Shown: piece after piece, positions 54,859 to 63,499 of the stretch | How positions within the stretch are numbered: the stretch's first letter is position 1 | How the letters are laid out: every line of letters begins with the position of its first letter | NCBI RefSeq assembly: GCF_021391495.1 | Contig: NZ_CP090063.1 | Span: 1,860,001-1,924,000 of the forward strand | Reading direction: 5' to 3' | Length of the DNA stretch: 64,000 nt | Origin: Amycolatopsis acidiphila | Lineage (GTDB): Bacteria > Actinomycetota > Actinomycetes > Mycobacteriales > Pseudonocardiaceae | Notes under the pieces: model-generated | What the model was told of the DNA's origin: nothing | Database searches by the model: none | Seen by the model: the letters and a program-made list of their open reading frames with translations, nothing else | Position numbers and translations under genes: made by a program

Positions 54859-55645
54859 GACTGGAGATCACCTCACGCAGGCGCTGGTTGACGACGTCGA
54901 CGGTCTCGGCTTCCTCCGCGCCGGAGAGGTCGCCGACCTGCCACTGCTGCACGACCCGCCCCGGGCGTGACGACAGCAGCACGACCCGCTGGCCCAGGCG
55001 CACGGCCTCCCGCACGTCGTGGGTCACGAACACGACCGCCGCGCCGGTCGAGCGCCACACCCGCAGCAGCTCGGCCTGCAGTACGTCGCGGGTGATCGCG
55101 TCGAGCGCGGAGAACGGCTCGTCCATCAGCAGCAGGGAAGGGACATCGGACGAACCGCCGGTGTGCAGTGCCGAGGCGAGCGCCCGCGCGAGCGCGACGC
55201 GCTGGCGCATCCCGCCGGACAGCTCGTGTGGCCGCTTGCCACCGACACCGCCGAGCCGGACCAGGTCCAGCAGCTCGATGGTGCGGCTCTTGCGGGCCGC
55301 ACGCGGCACTCCGGCCAGCCGCAGCGGCAGCTCCACGTTGGCGGACGCGGTGAGCCACGGCATCAGCGCGGCCTCCTGGAACATCACCGCCGGGCGCGAG
55401 CTGTTGAGCTCCAGCTCGCCCGTCGTCGGCCGGTCCAGGCCCGCGATGATGTTCAGCAGCGTCGTCTTGCCGCAGCCCGACGCGCCCAGGAGGCAGACGA
55501 ACTCGCCCGGCGCGACGTCGAGGTCGACCCCCGCGAGCGCGGGCACGCTGTGCGCGCCCTGCCCGAACGTCTTGTGCACTCCGGCCAGGCGCACGGCACT
55601 GTCCGTCGCGGGCCGCACGGCCGAGCCGTCCAAAGTGGCGGTCAT
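54845..55645 (-). CDS. ssuB: ABC transporter ATP-binding protein (SsuB/TauB type)
   Basis: 266 residues. Walker A LLGASGCGKTTLLN, Q-loop MFQEAALMPWL, signature LSGGMRQRVALARAL, Walker B LLMDEPFSALD, switch VTHDVREAV. Close to the sulfonate/nitrate ATPase branch. In operon with the permease and binding protein; energises uptake. Confidence 0.87.
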   Translation of the reverse strand: MTATLDGSAVRPATDSAVRLAGVHKTFGQGAHSVPALAGVDLDVAPGEFVCLLGASGCGKTTLLNIIAGLDRPTTGELELNSSRPAVMFQEAALMPWLTASANVELPLRLAGVPRAARKSRTIELLDLVRLGGVGGKRPHELSGGMRQRVALARALASALHTGGSSDVPSLLLMDEPFSALDAITRDVLQAELLRVWRSTGAAVVFVTHDVREAVRLGQRVVLLSSRPGRVVQQWQVGDLSGAEEAETVDVVNQRLREVISSHATA

Positions 55646-55673
55646 CGGATTCGCCTGCCTTCCTGGGTGGAGG

Positions 55674-56744
55674 TCATTTCTGGTCGAGTCCCGCGGCGCT
55701 CACGGTCGGCTTGCCGGCCTCGGTGAGCACGGCGTTGAGCGGGGTGAGGTCGAAGAACCCGTTGAGCTTGGCCGCGCTCTTCGCGATCCCGGCCGTCACC
55801 TGGTCCTGTGCCAGCTGCGGGAAGCGCGAGGCGAGCGGGTCGGTGGTCAGCGTGATGTCGGCGAACGCCCGGTCGAGCACCGGCTGCGTGAGGGCCGAGC
55901 CGCTCAGGGACTTCAGCTGGCGGTTCACCGCGGCCTTGGCCTCGTTCGGGTCGCCCGACGCCAGGTTGTTCGCGTCGAGGACCGCCTTGAGCACCGCCTG
56001 CACGGTCTGCGGGTGCTCGGTGAGGAACTGCGTGCGCACCACGAGGACGGTGGTGGGGAACTGTCCGTCGGGCCAGAGGCTCTTCTCGTCCACCAGCACC
56101 TTGGCCCCGGCGTCGGCCACCAGCCGCGAGGACCACGGCTCGGGCAGCCACGCGCCGGCGATCGCGCCCTTGCGGAACTGGTCGAGGGTGACCGCGTTGT
56201 CCTCGCTCTGCACGTTGACCCCGGTGAGCTTCTGGTCCGAGATCCACTTCTTGAGCGAGACGTCCTGGGTGTTGCCGGCCTGCGGGTCGGCGACGATCTT
56301 GCCCTGCAGGTCCTGCGGGGTGTTGATCTCCGGCTTCACCACGAGCTGGGCGCCGCCGGAGGTCGCGCCGGAGATCAGCCGCACGGCGTCGCCGTCGGAC
56401 TTGGCGAACGCGTTGATCGCCGGGCCCGAGCCGATGAACCCGATGTCGAGCGAGCCGCCGAGCAACGCCGAGACCTCGTCCGGGCCCGCGTTGAACTTGG
56501 TCGGGGTGAGCTTGGTGCCGGCGCCCAGCTCCTGGGTGAAGTACCCCTTGTCCAGCCCGATCAGCGCGGAGGCGTGCGTGACGTTGGGGAAGTAGCCCAG
56601 CCGCACCTCGGTGGCGGGGGTGCCACCGGTCGTGGCGGCGGCGGAGGAGCTGTCGCTCCGGTCGGCCCGCGAACACCCGGCCACCGCAGCCATCAACGAC
56701 AGTGTCACAGCCAGCACTCGGGTACTGCGTCGCACAGTTCTCAC
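55674..56744 (-). CDS. ssuA: Substrate-binding lipoprotein (SsuA type)
   Basis: 356 residues. Lipoprotein signal VTLSLMAAVAGCSRA with Cys as lipid site, then VRLGYFPNVTHASALIGLDKGYF, GPDEVSALLGGSLDIGFIGSGPAINAF and KWISDQKL, AIAGAWLPEPWSSRL: the NMT1/SsuA-like fold. Binds sulfonates or similar at the cell surface. 28 bp from ssuB and 25 bp from cysN, all one operon. Confidence 0.87.
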   Translation of the reverse strand: MRTVRRSTRVLAVTLSLMAAVAGCSRADRSDSSSAAATTGGTPATEVRLGYFPNVTHASALIGLDKGYFTQELGAGTKLTPTKFNAGPDEVSALLGGSLDIGFIGSGPAINAFAKSDGDAVRLISGATSGGAQLVVKPEINTPQDLQGKIVADPQAGNTQDVSLKKWISDQKLTGVNVQSEDNAVTLDQFRKGAIAGAWLPEPWSSRLVADAGAKVLVDEKSLWPDGQFPTTVLVVRTQFLTEHPQTVQAVLKAVLDANNLASGDPNEAKAAVNRQLKSLSGSALTQPVLDRAFADITLTTDPLASRFPQLAQDQVTAGIAKSAAKLNGFFDLTPLNAVLTEAGKPTVSAAGLDQK

Positions 56745-56769
56745 GGACGGACCTTTCGGGTTTTCGTTG

Positions 56770-58071
56770 TCAGGGACCGGGGGAGACCACGTCGCGGTCG
56801 GCGCGCAGCACCGGCAGCGGTGCGCCGACCAGACCCGCGGCGAGGGTGGCGCCGTCGCCCGCGTCGATCACCAGGAACGAGCCGGTGCGGCGGTTGACGG
56901 CGTAGTCGTCGACGGGCAGCGGCTCCGCGGTGCGGATGCGGACCTGCCCGATCTCGTTGAGCTCCAGCGAGCCAGGCGCGTCCACAGTGGACAGCTTTTG
57001 CTCGTCGAAGCGGGACGACAGCTCCTCGACGAAGGCCTGGACCGTGCGGGTGCCGTGCTTGACCAGCACCCGTGCCCCTGCCTTGAGCGGCTTCTCCGAC
57101 AGCCACGCCACGGTCGCGGCGAGCTCGTCGGTCGGCACCGGCGCGTCGGCCGCGGCCGAGATGACGTCCCCACGGGAGATGTCGAAGTCGTCGGCCAGCA
57201 GCAGCGTGACCGAAACGCCCGCGGCCGCCTCGTCCAGCACGCCGTCGGCGGTGTCGATGCGCTCGACCGTGGTGCGCAGCCCGGCGGGCAGCACCACGAC
57301 CTGGTCGCCGCGACGGACCGTGCCCGCCGCGACCTGGCCCGCGTAGCCGCGGTAGTCGGGATACTCGGGCGTGCGCGGGCGGATCACGTACTGCACCGGG
57401 AACCGGAACGCCGCGTCGTGCGGGTCCGGGGCGGCGGGCACGTTCTCCAGGTGATCGAGCAGCGTCGGGCCCTCGTACCACGGTGTCCTGTCCGAGCGGT
57501 CCACCACGTTGTCGCCCACGAGCGCGGACACCGGGATCGACAGCACCGAGCCCGGCGCATAGCCGAGGGAGGTGGCGTGGTCGGTGAACTCCTTGGCGAT
57601 GACCGCGAAGGTCTCCTCGTCGTAGTCGACGAGGTCGATCTTGTTCACCGCGAGCACCAGGCGCGGCACGCCCAGCAGCGCGAGCACGGCCGCGTGCCTG
57701 CGGGTCTGCTCGATCACGCCCTTGCGCGCGTCCACCAGCAGGATCGCCAGCTGCGAGGTGGAGGCGCCGGTGACGGTGTTGCGGGTGTACTGCACATGGC
57801 CGGGGGTGTCGGCGAGCACGAAGGACCGCTTCGGGGTGGCGAAGTAGCGGTACGCCACGTCGATCGTGATGCCCTGCTCGCGCTCCGAGCGCAGCCCGTC
57901 GACGAGCAGCGAAAGGTCCGGAGTGGACAGTCCGCGGTCGACGCTCGCGCGGGTGACCGCGTCGAGCTGGTCGGCCAGCACGGACTTGGTGTCGTACAGC
58001 AGCCTGCCGACGAGGGTGGACTTCCCGTCGTCCACGCTCCCCGCGGTGGCAAGGCGAAGCAGTGAACTCAT
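56770..58071 (-). CDS. cysN: Sulfate adenylyltransferase subunit 1 (GTPase)
   Basis: 433 residues from ATG 58071. G1 ATAGSVDDGKSTLVGRLL, G2 EREQGITIDVAYRYF, G3 ADTPGHVQYTRN, G4 NKIDLVDY. No fused APS kinase domain is present, which fits direct reduction of APS by CysH. GTP hydrolysis drives APS formation by CysD. ATGA overlap with cysD. The longer frame upstream lies in cysD antisense. Confidence 0.94.
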   Translation of the reverse strand: MSSLLRLATAGSVDDGKSTLVGRLLYDTKSVLADQLDAVTRASVDRGLSTPDLSLLVDGLRSEREQGITIDVAYRYFATPKRSFVLADTPGHVQYTRNTVTGASTSQLAILLVDARKGVIEQTRRHAAVLALLGVPRLVLAVNKIDLVDYDEETFAVIAKEFTDHATSLGYAPGSVLSIPVSALVGDNVVDRSDRTPWYEGPTLLDHLENVPAAPDPHDAAFRFPVQYVIRPRTPEYPDYRGYAGQVAAGTVRRGDQVVVLPAGLRTTVERIDTADGVLDEAAAGVSVTLLLADDFDISRGDVISAAADAPVPTDELAATVAWLSEKPLKAGARVLVKHGTRTVQAFVEELSSRFDEQKLSTVDAPGSLELNEIGQVRIRTAEPLPVDDYAVNRRTGSFLVIDAGDGATLAAGLVGAPLPVLRADRDVVSPGP

Positions 58072-58994
58072 CAGAAGTAGCCCTCTCGCTTGCGGTCCTC
58101 CATGGCGGCCTCGGACAACCGGTCGTCGGCGCGCGTCGCGCCGCGTTCGGTGAGCCTGCTCGCCAGCACCTCCGCGATGACGTCCTGCACCGTGCCGGCG
58201 TCCGACTCCACCGCGCCCGTGCACGAGCCGTCGCCGACGGTCCGGTAGCGCACGGTCAGGTCCTTGACCTCTTCGCCGTCACGCGGGCCGCCCCACGGAC
58301 CCTCGGTGAGCCACATCCCGTCGCGCCGGTAGACCTTGCGCCGGTGCGCGTAGTAGATCGAGGGCAGCTCGACGTTTTCGCGCGCGATGTAGTTCCACAC
58401 GTCGGCTTCGGTCCAGTTCGACAGCGGGAACACCCGCACATGTTCCCCCGGACGGTGCCTGCCGTTGTACAGGTTCCACAGTTCGGGACGCTGGCGGCGC
58501 GGGTCCCACTGGCCGAACGCGTTGCGCAGGCTGAAGATCCGCTCCTTGGCGCGGGCACGCTCCTCGTCGCGGCGGCCGCCGCCGAAGACCGCGTCGAACT
58601 TGTGCTCGGTGATGGTGTCCAGCAGCGGCTGCGTCTGCAGCGGGTTGCGGGTGCCGTCGGGGCGTTCGGCCAGGCGGCCGTCGTCGATCCAGTCCTGCAC
58701 GTTCGCCACGATCAGGCGCAGGCCGTGCTTCTCGACGACCTGGTCGCGGAAGGCGATCACCTCGTCGAAGTTGTGCCCGGTGTCCACGTGCAGCAGCGGG
58801 AACGGCACCGGTGCCGGCCAGAACGCCTTGATCGCGAGGTGCAGCAGCAGGGTCGAGTCCTTGCCGCCGGAGAACAGGATCACCGGCCGGTCGAACTCGC
58901 CCGCCACCTCGCGGAAGATGTGGATGGCCTCGGACTCCAGCGCCGCCAGGTTGTCGGTGGCGGCGTCGGTTGCGGGGATCTCCAGCGTTGTCAT
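58071..58994 (-). CDS. cysD: Sulfate adenylyltransferase subunit 2
   Basis: 307 residues. PP-loop VILFSGGKDSTLLLHLA, HVDTGHNFDEVIAFRD, AVFGGGRRDEERARAKERIFSLR, and NWTEADVWNYIARENVELPSIYYAHRR are standard for CysD. Adenylates sulfate to APS with CysN. Starts 9 bp after cysH stop. Confidence 0.95.
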   Translation of the reverse strand: MTTLEIPATDAATDNLAALESEAIHIFREVAGEFDRPVILFSGGKDSTLLLHLAIKAFWPAPVPFPLLHVDTGHNFDEVIAFRDQVVEKHGLRLIVANVQDWIDDGRLAERPDGTRNPLQTQPLLDTITEHKFDAVFGGGRRDEERARAKERIFSLRNAFGQWDPRRQRPELWNLYNGRHRPGEHVRVFPLSNWTEADVWNYIARENVELPSIYYAHRRKVYRRDGMWLTEGPWGGPRDGEEVKDLTVRYRTVGDGSCTGAVESDAGTVQDVIAEVLASRLTERGATRADDRLSEAAMEDRKREGYF

Positions 58995-59003
58995 CGGTTC
59001 CTC

Positions 59004-59708
59004 TCAGCCGTGCAAACCGCACTCGGTCTTGGACTGGCCGGCCCAGCGGCCGCTGCGGGGGTCGGCGCCCGGGCTGACCTTCGCCGTGCAGGGGGCGCAG
59101 CCGATCGACGGGTAACCCGCCGACACCAGCGGGTTCTCCAGGATCCCGTGCGAGTCGATGTAGGCGCGGAACTCCTCGTCGGTCCACGGCGCGATCGGGT
59201 TGATCTTCACCAGCCCGTTGCGCTCGTCCCAGGTGATGATCGGGGTGTTCGCGCGGGTCGGTGCGTCCACCCGGCGCACGCCGGTGACCCACGCCGAGTA
59301 CTTCGCCAGCGTGTTGCGCAGCGGCACCACCTTGCGCAGGTGGCAGCACTGGTTCGGGTCGCGCTCGTGCAGCTTCGGCCCGTACTGCGCGTCCTGCTCC
59401 GCGACCGACTGCTCGGCCTGCGCGTTGACGATCCGCACGTGCGGGTACACCGTCGCGACGGCGTCCCTGGTGCCGATGGTCTCGGCGAAGTGGTAACCGG
59501 TCTCCAGGAACAGGACGTCCACATCGGACTTGGCCTGGGTGGCCAGGTCGATCAGCACCGCGTCCTGCATGTTCGAGGCAACGATGAAGTCGTCACCGAA
59601 AGTTCCCACGGTCCAGTCCAGCGCTTCGCGAGCGGTGGCGTCCGCGAGTTCCACCGATGCCTTGTCCGCCAACGCTTTCAGCTCTTCCTTGGCGGTGACC
59701 GCGGTCAT
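59004..59708 (-). CDS. cysH: APS/PAPS reductase (CysH, iron-sulfur type)
   Basis: 234 residues. PP-loop-like FIVASNMQDAVLIDLA, VLFLETGYHFAET, the cysteine pair QCCHLRKVVPL and CAPCTAKV that bind a 4Fe-4S cluster, and the C-terminal ECGLHG nucleophile. The CC...CxxC set marks APS reductases of assimilatory type rather than enteric PAPS reductases. Gives sulfite. ATGA-type overlap with the zinc-ribbon gene. Confidence 0.93.
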   Translation of the reverse strand: MTAVTAKEELKALADKASVELADATAREALDWTVGTFGDDFIVASNMQDAVLIDLATQAKSDVDVLFLETGYHFAETIGTRDAVATVYPHVRIVNAQAEQSVAEQDAQYGPKLHERDPNQCCHLRKVVPLRNTLAKYSAWVTGVRRVDAPTRANTPIITWDERNGLVKINPIAPWTDEEFRAYIDSHGILENPLVSAGYPSIGCAPCTAKVSPGADPRSGRWAGQSKTECGLHG

Positions 59709-59857
59709 TTCGCTCCCTCCGGTAGCCGGATTCCCAGGAAATTCACAGTGAAGACGCGCCGGCAGGCGCCGCACAGCCAGCCCCTGTCCTCCTCGGTGGG
59801 ACGCAGGTCCTCGTCACCGCAGAACGGGCAGTAGTACGGGGTCGCGCGCTCGCTCAT
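59705..59857 (-). CDS. Small zinc-ribbon protein between sulfite reductase and cysH (50 aa)
   Basis: 50 residues with two CxxC knuckles: YYCPFCGDEDLRP and WLCGACRRVF, so one bound zinc (or iron) is expected. It overlaps both neighbours (sulfite reductase stop and cysH start) by 4 bp, so all three are translated together. The ending FTVNFLGIRLPEGAK is not recognised. Small genes occur at this spot in other actinobacteria; function unknown, perhaps handling of sulfur or electrons for the reductases. Confidence 0.75.
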   Translation of the reverse strand: MSERATPYYCPFCGDEDLRPTEEDRGWLCGACRRVFTVNFLGIRLPEGAK

Positions 59858-61551
59858 CGGAGATCGCCCTCGTCGGCGCGCGCCACCCACTGGGCGAACC
59901 GCTCGCCCTCGGCGCGCTGCGCGTGGTAGTTGCGCACGATCCGCTCGACGTAGCCGATCAGCTCGTCGGCGGTCACCTTGTGCCCGCGCAGCTTGCGGCC
60001 GAACCCGGCGTCCAGGCCCAGCCCGCCGCCAAGGTGCACCTGGAAGCCCTCGACCTGGTTGCCCTCGTCGTCGGTGACGATCTGGCCCTTGAGCCCGATG
60101 TCGGCCGTCTGGATCCGGGCGCAGGAGTTGGGGCAGCCGTTGATGTGCACGCTGACCGGGTTGTCCAGGTCCGCCTGGATGTCGGCCAGCCGCTCCTCGA
60201 GCGCGGTCACCACCTCCCGGGCGCGCGCCTTGGTCTCCACGATCGCGAGCTTGCAGAACTCGATACCGGTGCAGGCCATCACGCCGCGGCGCCACGGGCT
60301 CGGCTCGGTCGGCAGGCCCAGCTCGGCCAGCTCCGTCTGCAGGCCCGCGACCTCGGCCTCGGGCACGTCGAGCACGACGAGCTTCTGCAGCGGGGTCAGC
60401 CGCACGCGGTTCGACCCGGCGCGCTCGGCCGCCTTGGCGGTGGCGATCAGCAGCGAGCCGGAGACGCGGCCCGCGACCGGCGCGGCGCCGACGTAGAAGT
60501 TTCCGTCCTTCTGCCGGTGCACGCCCACGTGGTCGCGCTGCACCTGCGGCACCTCGGGCGCCGGCCCGTCGACCAGCTTGCGGTCGAGGTACTCGTCCTC
60601 GAGAACCTGCCGGAACTTCTCGGCGCCCCAGTCCTTGACCAGGAACTTGATCCGCGCGCGCGAACGCAGTCGCCGGTAGCCGTAGTCGCGGAACACGGAG
60701 ATGACCCCGGCCCACACCTCGGGCACCTCGTCCCGGGACACCCAGGCGCCCAGCCGCTGCCCGATCATCGGGTTCGTCGAGAGGCCGCCGCCGACCCACA
60801 CGTCGAAGCCCGGGCCGTGCTCGGGGTGCTCCACGCCGACGAACGCGACGTCGTGGATCTCGTGCGCGACGTCCTGCAGGCCCGACACCGCGGTCTTGAA
60901 CTTGCGCGGCAGGTTGGCGTACTCGGGCTTGCCGAGGTAGCGGCGCTTGATCTCGTCGATCGCCGGGGTGCCGTCGATGACCTCGTCGTCGGCGATCCCG
61001 GCCAACGGCGAGCCGAGGATGACGCGGGGGCTGTCGCCGCAGGCGGTCATCGTGGTCAGCCCGGCGCCCTCCAGCTTCTCCCAGATCGTGGGCATGTCCT
61101 CGATCCGGATCCAGTGGTACTGGACGTTCTGCCGGTCGGTGATGTCCGCGGTGTCGCGGGCGTAGGTCTGCGAGATCTCGCCGATCACGGCCAGCTGCTC
61201 GGTGGTCAGATCGCCGCCGTCGATGCGCACCCGCAGCATGAAGTACTCGTCGTCGAGCTCCTCCGGCTCGAGGGTGGCGGTGCGCCCGCCGTCGATCCCG
61301 GGCTTGCGCTGGGTGTAGAGGCCGTACCAGCGGAAGCGCCCGCGCAGGTCACCCGGGTCGATCGAGTCGAACCCGCCGTGGGCGTAGACGTTCTCGATGC
61401 GCGCGCGGACGTTGAGCGGGTGGTCGTCCTTCTTCGAGCGCTCGTTGGGGTTGAGCGGCTCGCGATAGCCGAGCGCCCACTGGCCCTCGCCGCGCCGCTG
61501 CTTGACACGCGCCGTGCGGGTGGGGGAAGTTTCGCGCGTCGGCGAAGCCAT
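59854..61551 (-). CDS. sirA: Ferredoxin-dependent sulfite reductase (SirA/NirA type)
   Basis: 565 residues. Two ferredoxin-like/siroheme halves: RFRWYGLYTQRKPG, NVQYHWIRIEDMPTIWE, MTACGDSPRVILGSP; the 4Fe-4S/siroheme cysteines are in CTGIEFCKLAIVETKARA and NGCPNSCARIQTADIGLKG. Tyr79 and the Cys of TACGD match the Tyr-Cys pair next to siroheme in the mycobacterial sulfite reductase. Six-electron reduction of sulfite to sulfide. Strong GGAGGAA before the ATG. First structural gene of the operon. Confidence 0.92.
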   Translation of the reverse strand: MASPTRETSPTRTARVKQRRGEGQWALGYREPLNPNERSKKDDHPLNVRARIENVYAHGGFDSIDPGDLRGRFRWYGLYTQRKPGIDGGRTATLEPEELDDEYFMLRVRIDGGDLTTEQLAVIGEISQTYARDTADITDRQNVQYHWIRIEDMPTIWEKLEGAGLTTMTACGDSPRVILGSPLAGIADDEVIDGTPAIDEIKRRYLGKPEYANLPRKFKTAVSGLQDVAHEIHDVAFVGVEHPEHGPGFDVWVGGGLSTNPMIGQRLGAWVSRDEVPEVWAGVISVFRDYGYRRLRSRARIKFLVKDWGAEKFRQVLEDEYLDRKLVDGPAPEVPQVQRDHVGVHRQKDGNFYVGAAPVAGRVSGSLLIATAKAAERAGSNRVRLTPLQKLVVLDVPEAEVAGLQTELAELGLPTEPSPWRRGVMACTGIEFCKLAIVETKARAREVVTALEERLADIQADLDNPVSVHINGCPNSCARIQTADIGLKGQIVTDDEGNQVEGFQVHLGGGLGLDAGFGRKLRGHKVTADELIGYVERIVRNYHAQRAEGERFAQWVARADEGDLR

Positions 61552-61574
61552 GAGGATTCCTCCGGGTCATCGGA

Positions 61575-61643
61575 GGCGTCGGCGCACAGCGGTCCCCTGA
61601 GGTCGAGGCGGGGGAGAAGTCCGCGGCGCCCGACGCCCGCTGT
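61575..61643 (-). promoter_or_regulatory. Candidate attenuator: mutually exclusive helices in the sirA leader
   Basis: On the minus strand, ACAGCGG (61643-61637) can pair with CCGCTGT (61592-61586), or GGCGTCGGGCGC (61637-61626) with GCGCCGACGCC (61585-61575). Because the order of the segments is the same on both sides, the helices cannot nest: only one can form at a time. Sits between the leader peptide stop and the sirA ribosome site. Confidence 0.4.
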
Positions 61644-61667
61644 CCATCGATCGTGGTGGTTGCGGCG

Positions 61668-61754
61668 TCAGTGAGACGTGCGGCACAGTGCGCTCGCGAC
61701 GCGCCGGAGGTCGACGTGGCGACGAGCCACGAGGAGCACACCGGCAGGAGTCAC
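61668..61754 (-). CDS. Cysteine-containing leader peptide of the sulfur operon (28 aa)
   Basis: A 28-codon frame (GTG 61754) encodes LLVARRHVDLRRVASALC then RTSH. It matches the actinobacterial sulfur-gene leader peptides with the pattern LLVxRxHVDLxRxxSALC. Such uORFs precede cysteine and sulfite reductase genes, where ribosome stalling at Cys codons adjusts downstream expression. Stop lies 117 bp before sirA. CACGCT about 7 bp before the GTG may be a -10, giving a leaderless uORF. Confidence 0.8.
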   Translation of the reverse strand: MTPAGVLLVARRHVDLRRVASALCRTSH

Positions 61755-61829
61755 GTCACCAGCGTGCCACGGGCCCAGATGGTGGTCCAGCCACGTCCGC
61801 ATCCTGGGACCAGCATCACGCCTCTTGAC

Positions 61830-62978
61830 ATGAGGGACACTGGAGGGGTGTTCGGCGTCTATGTCCATGTGCCCTTCTGCGCCACAAGGTGCGGCTACTG
61901 CGATTTCAACACCTACACGGCCGGGGAGCTCGGCTCGGCCGCGTCGCCCGCCTCGTGGCTGGAGGGGCTGAAGCGCGAGCTCGACCTCGGGGTCCGGCAG
62001 CTCGGCCCGCGCCCGGCCGAGACCGTGTTCGTCGGCGGCGGGACGCCGTCGATGCTCGGGGCCGATGGGCTGGCCGCCGTGCTGGACGCCGTCCGGGGCA
62101 GCTTCGGGCTCGCGCCGGACGCCGAGGTGACCACCGAGTCGAACCCGGAGTCGACCTCGCCCGAGTTCTTCGCCGGGATCCGCGCGGCGGGCTACAACCG
62201 GGTGTCGCTGGGCATGCAGTCCGCCGCGCGGCACGTGCTGAAGGTCCTCGACCGCGTGCACACGCCGGGCCGGCCGGTCGAGGCGGCGAAGGAGGCGCGC
62301 GCGGCGGGCTTCGAGCACGTGAACCTCGACGTCATCTACGGCACGCCCGGCGAGCGCGTCGAGGACCTGCAGGCCTCGCTGGACGCGGTGCTCACCGCCG
62401 GGGTCGACCACCTCTCGGCGTACTCGCTGATCGTCGAGGACGGCACGGCGCTCGCCCGGCGGGTGCGGCGCGGCGAGCTGCCCATGCCCGACGAGGACGT
62501 GCTCGCCGAGTACTACGAGCTGATCGACGCGAAGCTGTCCGCGGCCGGGCTGACCTGGTACGAGGTGTCGAACTGGGCGGCGTCGGAGGACGCGCGGTGC
62601 CGGCACAACCTGGGCTACTGGCGTGGCGGGGACTGGTGGGGCGCCGGGCCAGGGGCGCACAGCCACGCCGGCGGCGTGCGGTGGTGGAACGTCAAGCACC
62701 CGGCGAAGTACGCGTCACTGCTCGCGGAGGGCAAGTCGCCCGAGGCCGGGCGCGAGGTGCTGACCGAGGACGACCGGCATCTGGAACGGGTCATGCTCGA
62801 GCTGCGCCTGGCCGAGGGCCTGCCCCTGGACGCACTCGACGGCGACGGCCTGCGTGAGTCGTCGGCGGCGGCGGCGGAGGGGCTGCTGGACGCCGGGTGG
62901 CTACGTGAGGGGCGCGCGGTGCTGACCGACCGCGGCCGCCTGCTCGCGGACGCCGTGGTGCGCCGGCTGGCCGCCTGA
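61830..62978 (+). CDS. hemW: Radical SAM heme chaperone HemW
   Basis: About 382 residues. FGVYVHVPFCATRCGYCDFNTYT holds the CxxxCxxC cluster motif, VFVGGGTPSMLG, SLGMQSAARHVLKVLDRVHT, NLDVIYGTPGERVEDLQASL and the HemN-type C-terminus (CRHNLGYWRGGDWWGAGPGAHSH). Transfers heme to respiratory enzymes. Start uncertain: ATG 61830, or GTG 61848 just after GGAGGG; the usual N-terminal LPADAL-type extension is missing in both. Divergent from the sulfur operon. Confidence 0.9.
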   Translation: MRDTGGVFGVYVHVPFCATRCGYCDFNTYTAGELGSAASPASWLEGLKRELDLGVRQLGPRPAETVFVGGGTPSMLGADGLAAVLDAVRGSFGLAPDAEVTTESNPESTSPEFFAGIRAAGYNRVSLGMQSAARHVLKVLDRVHTPGRPVEAAKEARAAGFEHVNLDVIYGTPGERVEDLQASLDAVLTAGVDHLSAYSLIVEDGTALARRVRRGELPMPDEDVLAEYYELIDAKLSAAGLTWYEVSNWAASEDARCRHNLGYWRGGDWWGAGPGAHSHAGGVRWWNVKHPAKYASLLAEGKSPEAGREVLTEDDRHLERVMLELRLAEGLPLDALDGDGLRESSAAAAEGLLDAGWLREGRAVLTDRGRLLADAVVRRLAA

Positions 62979-62998
62979 GAAAATTTCTCCCGCGAACT

Positions 62999-63025
62999 GT
63001 AACCGCCTGGTGGGGTCGCGGCATC
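62999..63025 (+). promoter_or_regulatory. Candidate ECF sigma promoter
   Basis: GTAACC (62999-63004), 17 bp, CATC (63022-63025) fits the general ECF plan (GGAACC/GTAACC and CGTC-type -10). It precedes the start of the sigma relic by 8 bp, as an autoregulated promoter would. Confidence 0.4.
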
Positions 63026-63033
63026 TCCAGGGT

Positions 63034-63499
63034 GTGCACTTCGAGGACTTCCCCCGGGAACAGCTACCCGGGCTGGTGCGGTTCGCGGCCGTCCTGACCG
63101 GGGACCGCGACCTCGCGCAGGACCTGGTGCAGGACGCGCACCGACCGTCCGGACCTGTACCTGCGCAAGATGGTCGTGAACGGCTACCTGTCGTGGCGGC
63201 GGCGCTGGTACCAGCGCACGGTCCAGTCTGCCCCGGACATCACCCGTCTCCGTGAGCCGCGCGTACCCGGCCCGTCGGCGCGCATCGCCGACCACGCCCA
63301 GCTCGCCGGGCTGCTGGCCGGGCTGAGCCGCGGCCAGCAGGCCGCGATCGTGCTGCGGTTCTACGAGGACCGCGACGACGACGAGATCGCCGAAGTGCTC
63401 GGCTGCGCGGTCGGGACCGTGCGCAGTCACATCTCGCGGGGCCTGTCGCCCCTGCACATCCGGCGGCGCTGGCCGGTGCCGTCACGGCGGTCGTCGTGA
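63034..63499 (+). pseudogene. ECF sigma factor (SigE family) with internal deletion
   Basis: From GTG 63034: HFEDFPREQLPGLVRFAAVLTGDRDLAQDLVQDA is region 2 of an actinomycete SigE-type ECF factor. At about 63140 the frame breaks; in the next frame RPDLYLRKMVVNGYLSWRRRW and region 4 (LSRGQQAAIVLRFYEDRDDDEIAEVLGCAVGTVRSHISRGL) continue. The residues normally between QDV and RPDLY (about 10-15, starting VLxRAH) are missing. The end is fused into the following gene (HIRRRW, then AGAVTAVV in another frame). Confidence 0.75.
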
